DNA of 12,514 nt, taken from positions 1 to 12,514 of the forward strand of contig JAGVWD010000022.1 in the NCBI GenBank assembly GCA_018304445.1. The letters are read 5' to 3'. Each line of letters starts with the position of its first letter. Positions within the stretch are counted from its first letter, which is position 1. Position numbers and translations under genes: made by a program. Of the stretch, positions 1-5,285 are shown piece after piece. Below the pieces are notes generated by a model. The model did no database searches. It had not been told where the DNA came from and saw nothing but the letters and a program-made list of their open reading frames with translations. This DNA comes from Candidatus Iainarchaeum sp. Its GTDB lineage: Archaea > Iainarchaeota > Iainarchaeia > Iainarchaeales > JAXPJC01.

Positions 1-20
1 ACAAGCCAGGAAAGAAGTAG

Positions 21-779
21 TTAATTCTTATCCTTGAAAGAGCCCCAAGCATCGCCATAATAAATTATCTTTGCCCTTGCTTCTGCAATGCCCCCTGCAA
101 TTTTCGCAATCTCCTTCCGGTATTCCCTTTCCAGGCCCGTCTCTTTTATGTGCGCAAGTGTTGCTCTGCCAATCTCAGCAAGCCTTTTGGTTTCAGCAAT
201 TCTGCTTGCAAGTTCGGAACGCGCCTCTTTTGAAGCGATGCTGCCTTCCTTTGATGCCCGCGCAAGCGATTCAGCATATTTCTTGCCAATGGAGCGCCAA
301 TCCTCGATTTTGCAAAGAAATGAAGCAATTCCCCTTGCCAGGTCCTGCCTTGTTATCTCTTCGGGGTATGCCGCCTTCTCCCTAATAATATCCAAAAAAT
401 AATCCTTTAATTTCTCAGTAGCTTCAATCCCATCCATGATTTTCGTGATTTTGGCCTGGTGTTTTCTCCCAAGGCTCGAGGCGGCATCAAATTCAACAAC
501 AAGCCTCAGCAGCCCCTGGCTTCTTTTTACCATCGCATCAGTGCTGTCAAGCATTCTTTTTATCGCCTGAAATTCGCCTGAAGAGGCGGCATAGCCCCTT
601 TCATTTACGCGCGACAGCGCCTTGCAGTTTTTTGCATAGCATTTGTCCCATTCATTTTTCAGAAAATCCAATGACGCAATCTGGTAATTTATATTTTTGA
701 TTGCAATTCTCCTGATGCTGGGCATTTTTGCAGGTTTTGCGGGGGCAGTAAATTGTTTTGGCGATATCCTGTTTCTCAA
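21..779 (-). CDS. Hypothetical charged helical (coiled-coil) protein
   Basis: A 252-residue soluble protein that I cannot assign to a family. After a basic, Pro-rich first ~20 residues it is almost entirely Ala/Lys/Glu/Arg/Ile-rich sequence without helix breakers, as expected for long amphipathic helices or coiled coil. There is no signal peptide, membrane segment or recognisable catalytic motif. Three Cys are visible, two of them close together in KCYAKNC near residue 50. I take the TTG at 777-779 as the start: an in-frame stop lies six codons upstream, and a GTGAGAG stretch lies just before it. The alternative is the ATG at 723-725 (residue 19), which has no ribosome binding site. It lies 43 nt downstream of the DUF1616-like gene on the same strand. 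A weak TATA-like AAATATAA sits about 30 nt before the TTG, so it may have its own promoter. A structural or scaffold role is only a guess. Confidence 0.7.
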   Translation of the reverse strand: MRNRISPKQFTAPAKPAKMPSIRRIAIKNINYQIASLDFLKNEWDKCYAKNCKALSRVNERGYAASSGEFQAIKRMLDSTDAMVKRSQGLLRLVVEFDAASSLGRKHQAKITKIMDGIEATEKLKDYFLDIIREKAAYPEEITRQDLARGIASFLCKIEDWRSIGKKYAESLARASKEGSIASKEARSELASRIAETKRLAEIGRATLAHIKETGLEREYRKEIAKIAGGIAEARAKIIYYGDAWGSFKDKN

Positions 780-822
780 GCTCTCACAATAAAATCAGCG
801 CTTATGGAGTTCTTATATTTTG

Positions 823-1119
823 CTATTTCAGGAATTTGATGCGTGCAATAAAAACAATGATCCCTATGGCTGTTGCTGCCGCATATGCTGAAAAGGCGGA
901 AATGAAATTTATCCCGATCCCGAGCAGCATGTTCCCGGCCAGCAGGAAAAGCGCAGGAACCGCAATTGAGAGAATGAACGAAAATGCAATCCTCTCGAAA
1001 ATGTCCAGCTCATTCCTTTTCGGGAAGATTGCAAGAGAGAGCGCATAGCCGGGAATGCTTACAGCAAGCGCAATTGCGGCAATCCCCAGCAATATTGAGG
1101 CAGGATCCATAAATACCAT
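823..1119 (-). CDS. Short DUF1616-like membrane protein
   Basis: A 98-residue protein with three hydrophobic segments, at about residues 8-30, 43-66 and 69-92. The stretch IPGYALSLAIFPKRNELD followed by IFERIAFSF matches the hallmark N-terminal sequence of archaeal DUF1616 membrane proteins (PGYAL...FPxxxELxxxERxxxSF), whose function is unknown. Family members are usually several hundred residues long, so this is either a stand-alone N-terminal membrane module or a shortened descendant. The reading frame closes normally with TAG and shows no internal damage. The start is ATG at 1117-1119; a second Met is four codons in. No Shine-Dalgarno sequence precedes it, and an AT-rich TATA-like stretch about 25 nt upstream suggests a leaderless transcript. 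It is divergent from the reductase gene at 1180, with 60 nt between the two starts. Confidence 0.75.
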   Translation of the reverse strand: MVFMDPASILLGIAAIALAVSIPGYALSLAIFPKRNELDIFERIAFSFILSIAVPALFLLAGNMLLGIGINFISAFSAYAAATAIGIIVFIARIKFLK

Positions 1120-1179
1120 AAAAATAGCATAGCAATAAACTAATAAACATAAATGTAATTATAATTTGGGGATGAGAGA

Positions 1180-2319
1180 GTGGTGCATGCTATCGCAGTT
1201 ATTGGCGCGGGGGCAGTGGGGCTGCATTCCGCAATTGAACTGCTCAAGAGCGGCTGGGATGTAACCGTAATCGAGGAGCACGGGGAAGTTGGCAAGCCGG
1301 TGCAGTGCGCGGGATTGATAAGCAAAAGCGGCGCTGAAATGCTGCATCTTCCCAGTGAGGAATGCATTGTAAATGAGGTAAGGGGCGCGAAATTGTTCGC
1401 TCCGAATGGGGAAATACTGCGCATTGAGAAGAATAAATCAGTTGCCTGTGTCCTGGACCGCGCAAAATTGGACAAGACGCTTTATGCGGAAGCAAGAAAG
1501 CACAATGCAAAAATAATGCTCAATACCTCGCTTATTGATATAAGGAATGAAATGCTCTTCATAAAGCACGAGAGCCGCGGGGAAATGCTGAAAGCTAAAA
1601 TAGTCATTGGCGCGGACGGCGCAAATTCGAATGTGCGGAAAATTTTGGGGATAAATGTTGCTTCCGAAAATTTATTGCACGCGTATCAGGTAACCGCAAA
1701 GGGCTCTTTTGAAAAGGATTTTGTGCAGTTGCATTTCGGGAATTTCGCCCCGGGCTTCTTCGCATGGGTTGTTCCCGAAAGCGCTGAAACTGCGCGCATT
1801 GGAATCGCCTGCTCAGGGAACAAAAATCCTAATGAGGCGCTTCAGGAATTCATGGGAAAAGCGAATTTGCAGATAAGCGATGTGCATTCAAGGCTTGCGG
1901 GGCTTATTCCTGTTGGTCCTCCGCTAAAAGAGAACCTGAAGGGAAATGTTCTATTGGCCGGGGATTGCGCATTGCAGACAAAGGCAACAACAGGCGGAGG
2001 AATAATTACGGGCTGCATTGCGTCGCTTGCCCTTAACAAAACAGTTTCCGAGCATCTCAAAAACAATGCCCCGCTTGCTAATTATTCAGGCAATTTAAGC
2101 GCGCTCAACAAGGAGCTAGCAATGCACTGGAAATTGCGCAATTATTTCAATTCCCTCAATGAGAATGACATTAATGCGCTTTTTGCAAAACTGAAAAAAG
2201 CAAGGGCTGAGGAATTCCTCTCATTGCACGGGGATATGGATATGCCGAGCAAGTTCCTTCCGAAACTTCTGCGCACCCCCTCTCTCTGGGGATTGGCGCT
2301 CAAATTGGCAATAAAATAA
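1180..2319 (+). CDS. Geranylgeranyl reductase family FAD protein (probable digeranylgeranylglycerophospholipid reductase)
   Basis: A 379-residue flavoprotein of the geranylgeranyl reductase family. These enzymes reduce the double bonds of geranylgeranyl chains, in archaea those of the ether-linked membrane lipids. Visible motifs are the N-terminal FAD dinucleotide fold GAGAVG at residues 9-14 with an acidic end of strand 2 (VIEEH), the family stretch GKPVQCAG just after it, GADGANS near residue 145, FFAWVVPE near 193, and the second FAD-binding stretch GDCALQTKATTGGGI near residue 262. The length is typical of the family. The start is one of two tandem GTG codons (1180 or 1183), preceded by GGGGATGAGAG; no ATG fits this frame. 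It converges on the tRNA gene with only 3 nt between its stop and the tRNA end. Which lipid it acts on, and whether it reduces fully or partly, cannot be read from the sequence; some family members act on free prenyl diphosphates or quinones. Confidence 0.9.
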   Translation: MVHAIAVIGAGAVGLHSAIELLKSGWDVTVIEEHGEVGKPVQCAGLISKSGAEMLHLPSEECIVNEVRGAKLFAPNGEILRIEKNKSVACVLDRAKLDKTLYAEARKHNAKIMLNTSLIDIRNEMLFIKHESRGEMLKAKIVIGADGANSNVRKILGINVASENLLHAYQVTAKGSFEKDFVQLHFGNFAPGFFAWVVPESAETARIGIACSGNKNPNEALQEFMGKANLQISDVHSRLAGLIPVGPPLKENLKGNVLLAGDCALQTKATTGGGIITGCIASLALNKTVSEHLKNNAPLANYSGNLSALNKELAMHWKLRNYFNSLNENDINALFAKLKKARAEEFLSLHGDMDMPSKFLPKLLRTPSLWGLALKLAIK

Positions 2320-2322
2320 AAA
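2308..2322 (-). terminator. T-rich tract after tRNA-Gln
   Basis: Immediately downstream of the tRNA on the minus strand comes TTTTTATTTTATT, the oligo-T type of transcription end usual in archaea. It overlaps the last codons of the convergent reductase gene. Confidence 0.5.
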
Positions 2323-2430
2323 TAGCCCCCGAGAGATTCGAACTCTCGTCCCAAGGTCCAGAGCCTTGTATACTTTTGGCGATGATTGCATTATTCTTTG
2401 CAATCGTCATGGCCACTATACTAGGGGGCT
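2323..2430 (-). tRNA. tRNA-Gln (anticodon CUG) with an insertion in the D-loop
   Basis: On the minus strand the elements are acceptor AGCCCCC/GGGGGCT, D-stem GTAT/GTAT (with the G10-U25 and U13-G22 wobbles also present in other archaeal tRNA-Gln), anticodon stem CAAGG/CCTTG with loop CTCTGGA (anticodon CUG), a 4-nt variable loop GGAC, T-stem GAGAG/CTCTC with loop TTCGAAT, and discriminator A at 2323. CCA is not encoded. A1-U72 is the pair recognised by the archaeal GatDE amidotransferase on tRNA-Gln. The D-loop is about 33 nt too long. Removing the extra part leaves AGTGGCCAAAA and a mature tRNA of about 75 nt. It is followed by a T-rich tract, and lies 42 nt downstream of the cis-prenyltransferase gene on the same strand. 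Confidence 0.92.
2377..2409 (-). other. Probable D-loop intron of tRNA-Gln
   Basis: About 33 nt of extra sequence follows D-loop residue ~20. It folds as GACGATTGCA paired with TGCAATCATC (one C/A mismatch) closed by the loop AAGAATAA. Outside this, TGGC pairs with GCCA and leaves a 3-nt CAT bulge on the 5' side. Such bulged helices resemble relaxed versions of the bulge-helix-bulge site cut by archaeal tRNA endonuclease, but I could not draw a full canonical motif. GCCA occurs at both edges, so five junction choices give the same mature tRNA and the exact cut sites cannot be fixed. Confidence 0.6.
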
Positions 2431-2472
2431 TTTAACAATAAAATATATGATGGAATAAATTAAAATAGATAT

Positions 2473-3171
2473 TCACTTGCCAAATCTTCTCTGCCTATCG
2501 CTGAAATCCCCAATTGCGCAGTCCAGGTCGCTTTCCTCAAGCTCAGGCCAGAACTTGTTTATGAAGCACAATTCGGAATAGGCGCTCTGGTATGTGAGAA
2601 ATCCGCTCAGGCGCTGCGTTCCTGAAGTCCTTATAAGCAAATCTGGCTCCGCGAAATTGCCATATAAATAATTCTTGAATGCGCTTTCATCAATTTTCTC
2701 AAGCTGAAGCTGATTGTTTTTGTATTGCTCGGCTATTTTTTTTGCGGCATCGACAATTTCCGCCTGGCCATTGTAGCCTATTGCCAAATTTACAGTGTGC
2801 TTTTTGTTTTGTGAGGTCTGCTCTTCCACGGAGCGCATTTTCTTCTGCAGTTTTTCAGGGAATTGCTCAAGCCTGCCGAGGAATTTGAATGCGATTTTCT
2901 GCTCTTCAACAATCGGCCTTTCATGTATTGCATCAAGCTCGCGCCCGAATATTTTAAAAAGCGCATGCAGTTCAAGCCTGCTCCTGCTGAAATTCTCAAG
3001 CGAGAGCGTGTAGAAAGTTCCGACCTTTATCTGGGGATACTTCACAAGCCAGTCCAGCACGTCCCAGGCCTTCTGCGTCCCCAATTTATAGGATTCCAGC
3101 AGGGAGATGCGCGCCTTCTGCGCATAGCGCCTGTTCCCGTCGGGAATGAATGCAATTGATTTCAGTTCCAT
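2473..3171 (-). CDS. uppS: Cis-prenyltransferase (undecaprenyl/polyprenyl diphosphate synthase family)
   Basis: A 232-residue enzyme that condenses isopentenyl diphosphate units in cis onto an allylic primer to give a long polyprenyl diphosphate. In archaea the product feeds the dolichol-type glycan carrier used for N-glycosylation. All family regions are visible: FIPDGNRRYA at residues 8-17 with the catalytic Mg-binding Asp11, YTLSLENFSRS at 54-64, GYNGQAEIVDA at 132-142, DLLIRTSGTQRLSGF at 177-191 followed by YQSAYSELCF with Glu200, and the C-terminal DRQRRFGK. The length is normal. One departure is Thr185 where the RTSGE motif normally has Glu. The ATG start has only a weak GTGG upstream, and a TATA-like TTATAAATA lies about 50 nt before it on the minus strand. 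The gene is followed by tRNA-Gln on the same strand, possibly in one transcript. Product chain length cannot be judged from sequence. Confidence 0.93.
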   Translation of the reverse strand: MELKSIAFIPDGNRRYAQKARISLLESYKLGTQKAWDVLDWLVKYPQIKVGTFYTLSLENFSRSRLELHALFKIFGRELDAIHERPIVEEQKIAFKFLGRLEQFPEKLQKKMRSVEEQTSQNKKHTVNLAIGYNGQAEIVDAAKKIAEQYKNNQLQLEKIDESAFKNYLYGNFAEPDLLIRTSGTQRLSGFLTYQSAYSELCFINKFWPELEESDLDCAIGDFSDRQRRFGK

Positions 3172-3300
3172 TATTCCACTTTAAAATCAACAAAGCTTAA
3201 TTATATGTATTATCCTATTTATAATTTTATCTTGGTACAAAGCTATATAGTAAATTTTAAGATTAAATATTTAAATAACTCGCTTTTGAAGGAGCTGCGC
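3172..3300. promoter_or_regulatory. AT-rich divergent promoter region
   Basis: This 129-nt spacer separates the divergent cis-prenyltransferase and Doc-like genes. It is very AT-rich, with TATA-like boxes facing both ways: TTATAAATA (minus strand, near 3215-3225), GCTATATAG (3243-3251) and ATATTTAAATAA (3267-3278) on the plus strand. GAAGGAG at 3288-3294 is a good Shine-Dalgarno sequence placed 6 nt before the ATG at 3301. No ORF of note is present. Confidence 0.5.
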
Positions 3301-3315
3301 ATGAGTCAGTATTGA
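3301..3315 (+). other. Four-codon leader ORF (MSQY) before the Doc-like gene
   Basis: ATG AGT CAG TAT TGA sits 6 nt after GAAGGAG. Its stop codon overlaps the TTG start of the Doc-like frame as TTGA, the geometry of stop-restart coupling (compare ATGA). It may be a true leader peptide, or the original start of the Doc-like gene disconnected by a one-base deletion. Confidence 0.4.
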
Positions 3316-3650
3316 TATACAATAAAGTTATGGAGAGCACGTATTCAGTGCCGATTGTGAGGGATTCTGCAACGATTGAATTTGTATTGGAAAAAGTAAA
3401 AGAATTATTTAACAAGGAAAATGGGCCATTGTTCTGGAAAGCTGCCTTTTTGATTAAAGAAATAGTAACAAAACATCCCTTTCTTGATGGGAACAAAAGG
3501 GCGGCAAGTGCAATTACAGATGGTTTTTTGAAGTTGAATGGGAAAAACCTTAAGCTGGCAATGGAAGATGTCAGTTTCCTTGAAGAGATAGACTCAAAAA
3601 GGCTAAAATTGAAAATTGTACATGAGTGGCTGCTTAGGAGGGCCTATTAA
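3312..3650 (+). CDS. Doc/Fic-like protein (possible toxin) with an unusual start
   Basis: A 112-residue protein carrying HPFLDGNKRAA at residues 55-65, the Fic/Doc active-site signature. Lys in GNKR, rather than Gly, is the form seen in Doc-type proteins, several of which phosphorylate a target such as EF-Tu; AMP transfer cannot be excluded. The preceding helices (IVRDSATIEFVLEK) and the C-terminal half fit a minimal Doc fold. The start is problematic. The frame offers TTG at 3312 or ATG at 3330, neither with a well-placed ribosome binding site. The good GAAGGAG site instead serves an ATG at 3301 in another frame that ends after four codons (MSQY, TGA), and that TGA overlaps the TTG as TTGA. 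Frame 3 is open upstream to 3279 and reads FEGAAHESV, which resembles the missing Doc N-terminus, so a one-base frameshift is also possible. No Phd-like antitoxin gene lies upstream; a 39-codon ORF overlaps its stop codon. Confidence 0.75.
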   Translation: MIYNKVMESTYSVPIVRDSATIEFVLEKVKELFNKENGPLFWKAAFLIKEIVTKHPFLDGNKRAASAITDGFLKLNGKNLKLAMEDVSFLEEIDSKRLKLKIVHEWLLRRAY

Positions 3651-3769
3651 TGTCTAGCCAGAATTCTGAAGATGTTGAGGTTCTCCCTTATTATTTGTGG
3701 GATAAGATTGAGAACTTTTTTCCTAACCATAGAATAATATTGAGCAGACAGCTATTTAAATTGTTGTGA
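3650..3769 (+). CDS. Small hypothetical protein (39 aa), overlaps stop of Doc-like gene
   Basis: A 39-residue ORF starting MSSQNSEDVEV and ending SRQLFKLL. It has the best ribosome binding site in the window: AGGAGGG at 3636-3642, 7 nt before the ATG, with the ATG overlapping the upstream stop codon (TAATG). That argues for real, coupled translation. The sequence is acidic at the N-terminus and aromatic and basic later (LPYYLWDKIENFF), with no signal peptide and no family I recognise. Its position right after a Doc-like gene would suit an antitoxin or regulatory partner, but no DNA-binding motif is visible and most Doc antitoxins are encoded upstream. Its TGA stop is followed in the same frame by TTC AAG and then the ATG of the DUF192 gene, so it could alternatively be a detached N-terminus of that protein. 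Confidence 0.55.
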   Translation: MSSQNSEDVEVLPYYLWDKIENFFPNHRIILSRQLFKLL

Positions 3770-3775
3770 TTCAAG

Positions 3776-4123
3776 ATGCCACTCATAAACAAAACAAAAA
3801 AGAAATTGATAATTGGAAAGGTGAAACTTGCAAAAACCCGCGCGGAGAGGATGCGCGGCCTGATGTTTTCGCGCAGGCCCGGGCATGCGCTGATTCTCTG
3901 CATGCCAAAGGAATCGCGAATCGGCTCTGCAATACACATGATGTTTGTTTTTTATCCTATTGATGTTTTGTTCCTGAATTCAAAAAAAAGGATAGTTGAT
4001 AGGGTTTTGGCATTAAGGCCCTTTGCCCTGAATTATGTTCCGAAGCGCGCTGCGAAGTATGTTGTTGAGCTGCCTGAAGGGCTCGGAAAGAAAGCAGGGA
4101 TTGGCGATTTGCTGCAGTGGTAA
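3776..4123 (+). CDS. DUF192 family protein
   Basis: A 115-residue protein of the DUF192 family: small, widespread beta-rich proteins of unknown biochemical function found in bacteria and archaea. Family features run in order: RAERMRGLMFSRRP (the ...R..GLMF... signature, residues ~22-35), a central hydrophobic stretch ending in PIDVLFLNSKKRIVD (family form IPLDVIFLD...I), and the C-terminal YVVELPEGLGKKAGIGDLL (family form YVLELPAG...GI..GD.L). Many DUF192 proteins are secreted, but this one has a basic N-terminus and no signal peptide. The ATG has no Shine-Dalgarno sequence and lies 6 nt after the stop of the 39-residue ORF in the same frame, so translation probably depends on the upstream ORF. 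It converges on the membrane protein gene with 8 nt between the stop codons. Confidence 0.85.
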   Translation: MPLINKTKKKLIIGKVKLAKTRAERMRGLMFSRRPGHALILCMPKESRIGSAIHMMFVFYPIDVLFLNSKKRIVDRVLALRPFALNYVPKRAAKYVVELPEGLGKKAGIGDLLQW

Positions 4124-4131
4124 AGTTTTAT

Positions 4132-4803
4132 TTATGCCTTTTCCGCCAATCTTTCCTCAAGCCCTTTCAGCTCCCTTTCGGCCTCTTCCTTGTCCTTCTG
4201 GCTGAAGCCGAAGAGCGCCCTTTTGATTGAGAGGAGGATTCTCAGGCTCCATTCAACTGCAATTGCAAACAGCACAAATGCAAATATCTTCCCGACAAAT
4301 ATTCCAAGGCCTGCAATTCTTGCCTTGATTAATTCTATTGAAAAGAATGAAGGCTCGGTAATTGCTATTGCAAGCAGCACAAGTGGAAGCAGCTTTGCGA
4401 GATCCTTTGAAAGATTTTCACTGCAGTATGCTGTAATCCTTATCGCAGACACAACAGTAATTGCAATAAAAAGTATCTGCTCCATCGGCATTCCCTTTGA
4501 AAGCATGAACAGCATCAGGGAGAACCCTGCAAACCAGATAAATACAATTATCGGAAGCACAAAACCATATTCCAAAACCCTGAGGGCAAAATTGAATAGC
4601 CTTGCCCCCTTCCCTTTTTTGGCATCCTTTCTGAACGGCGCAAGATTAAATCCAAAGGTGTCTCTTGCAGCAACAAACCTGTAGAAAGCATATATTGCTA
4701 TTGCATATAGAAAAATAGCCACAGTGAAAAGCAACAAAGTTGGAAGATTGCTGCTCAGGCTTGGCAGGGCTGCATTCAGGTATTGCTGGAGAATATCAAG
4801 CAT
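4132..4803 (-). CDS. Multi-pass membrane protein, function unknown
   Basis: A 223-residue integral membrane protein with about five hydrophobic segments, near residues 22-46, 78-102, 108-122, 134-150 and 164-190. Between the first two is a basic loop (FRKDAKKGKGAR) expected on the cytoplasmic side, and the last ~25 residues form a highly charged Glu/Lys helix (KDKEEAERELKGLEERLAEKA), probably cytoplasmic. The start is ATG 4801-4803 with no ribosome binding site; several AT-rich stretches lie just upstream, so it may be leaderless. I do not recognise the family. The arrangement has no transporter signature or catalytic motif that I can see. It is transcribed alone, convergent with DUF192 and divergent from the zinc-binding protein gene. 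Confidence 0.8.
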   Translation of the reverse strand: MLDILQQYLNAALPSLSSNLPTLLLFTVAIFLYAIAIYAFYRFVAARDTFGFNLAPFRKDAKKGKGARLFNFALRVLEYGFVLPIIVFIWFAGFSLMLFMLSKGMPMEQILFIAITVVSAIRITAYCSENLSKDLAKLLPLVLLAIAITEPSFFSIELIKARIAGLGIFVGKIFAFVLFAIAVEWSLRILLSIKRALFGFSQKDKEEAERELKGLEERLAEKA

Positions 4804-5052
4804 AATGAATAAATAATGCCCATCTGGAATAAATTCCTTTGCCTAAAAGCCCCTTTCAAAATATGATTTCCCTAAAAATCAGAGAGGAAAGTCAGCCACT
4901 CCCAAGCGCCAACCTTCCTCCTTTGCCTTTTTGTCTTCGTCAGAGAATTCGGGGTGATAAATTACACCTGAACTTCCAAAAACCGCATCCCGGGCAGCAC
5001 CCCACTATATTACTATTTATATTCCTAATTAATCAAATAAAATAGGGAGAGC
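4804..5052. other. Intergenic region with a possible minus-strand gene remnant
   Basis: This spacer lies between two divergent genes. Its middle is less AT-rich than its edges. On the minus strand, from 4998 down to the TGA at 4879-4881, an open frame reads plausibly as protein (for example IYHPEFSDEDKKAKEEG followed by WRLGVADFPL) but has no usable start after the upstream in-frame TAG. A second minus-strand frame from a GTG near 5000 begins with CCPGCGF, a zinc-ribbon-like pattern, and stops after about 20 codons. Together they could be a decayed small gene. Near the right edge, TATTACTATTTATATTC can act as a promoter for the zinc-binding protein gene. I see no convincing structured RNA. 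Confidence 0.35.
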
Positions 5053-5238
5053 ATGGACCTGAATCCTTATCTTAGAAAAAGCGCAAGCTCAAGGAGCAGA
5101 ATTCCAATGCAGAGGGAAAAGTCCTGCATGGAGTGCGGAAGGGCATTGGAAGCTGACGGCTCGCACCTTTACTACCAGAGCTTCTGCTCGGAGCGCTGCA
5201 AGCAGAAATACATTGACAGCGCGAGAAGTAATTTTTAA
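5053..5238 (+). CDS. Small zinc-binding protein (treble-clef/TRASH-like)
   Basis: A 61-residue basic protein with four cysteines spaced C25-x2-C28-x16-C45-x3-C49, contained in CMECGRAL and FCSERCKQKY. The second half (FCSxxC followed by K/R-rich helix and Tyr) is typical of TRASH/MYM-like treble-clef zinc sites, small modules involved in metal sensing or nucleic-acid or protein binding. The first 20 residues are Ser/Arg-rich and probably disordered. The ATG is preceded by GGGAGAG a few bases upstream, a good ribosome binding site. It lies 47 nt upstream of the GIDE-LemA gene on the same strand and may be co-transcribed. The exact function is unknown; metal binding is an inference from the cysteine spacing. 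Confidence 0.8.
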   Translation: MDLNPYLRKSASSRSRIPMQREKSCMECGRALEADGSHLYYQSFCSERCKQKYIDSARSNF

Positions 5239-5285
5239 TTAGGCTTAAATAGGGGTTTGCACTTATTTCCTGAACGGCGGGATGA

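Noticed and set aside
71..402. Two plus-strand ORFs of 104 codons opposite the coiled-coil gene
   Set aside because: Their translations are Pro/Leu/Cys/Ser-rich, as expected from the antisense of an Ala/Lys/Glu-rich helical protein, and no ribosome binding site or family match is visible.
2323..2430. Reading the tRNA interruption as a normal anticodon-loop intron
   Set aside because: The anticodon stem and the 7-nt loop CTCTGGA are uninterrupted; the extra bases lie between the two strands of the D-stem.
4884..4893. GAGGAAAGTC, identical to the conserved region I core of RNase P RNA
   Set aside because: No convincing conserved region V (ACAGAA...) follows at a proper distance, only about 60 nt separates it from the best partial match, and no P1 helix joins the ends. 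On the other strand the same bases read as plausible codons. Probably chance.
4839..5045. 68-codon plus-strand ORF in the intergenic region
   Set aside because: The translation is Pro/Leu/Gln-rich and looks like antisense of the minus-strand frame; no ribosome binding site precedes it.
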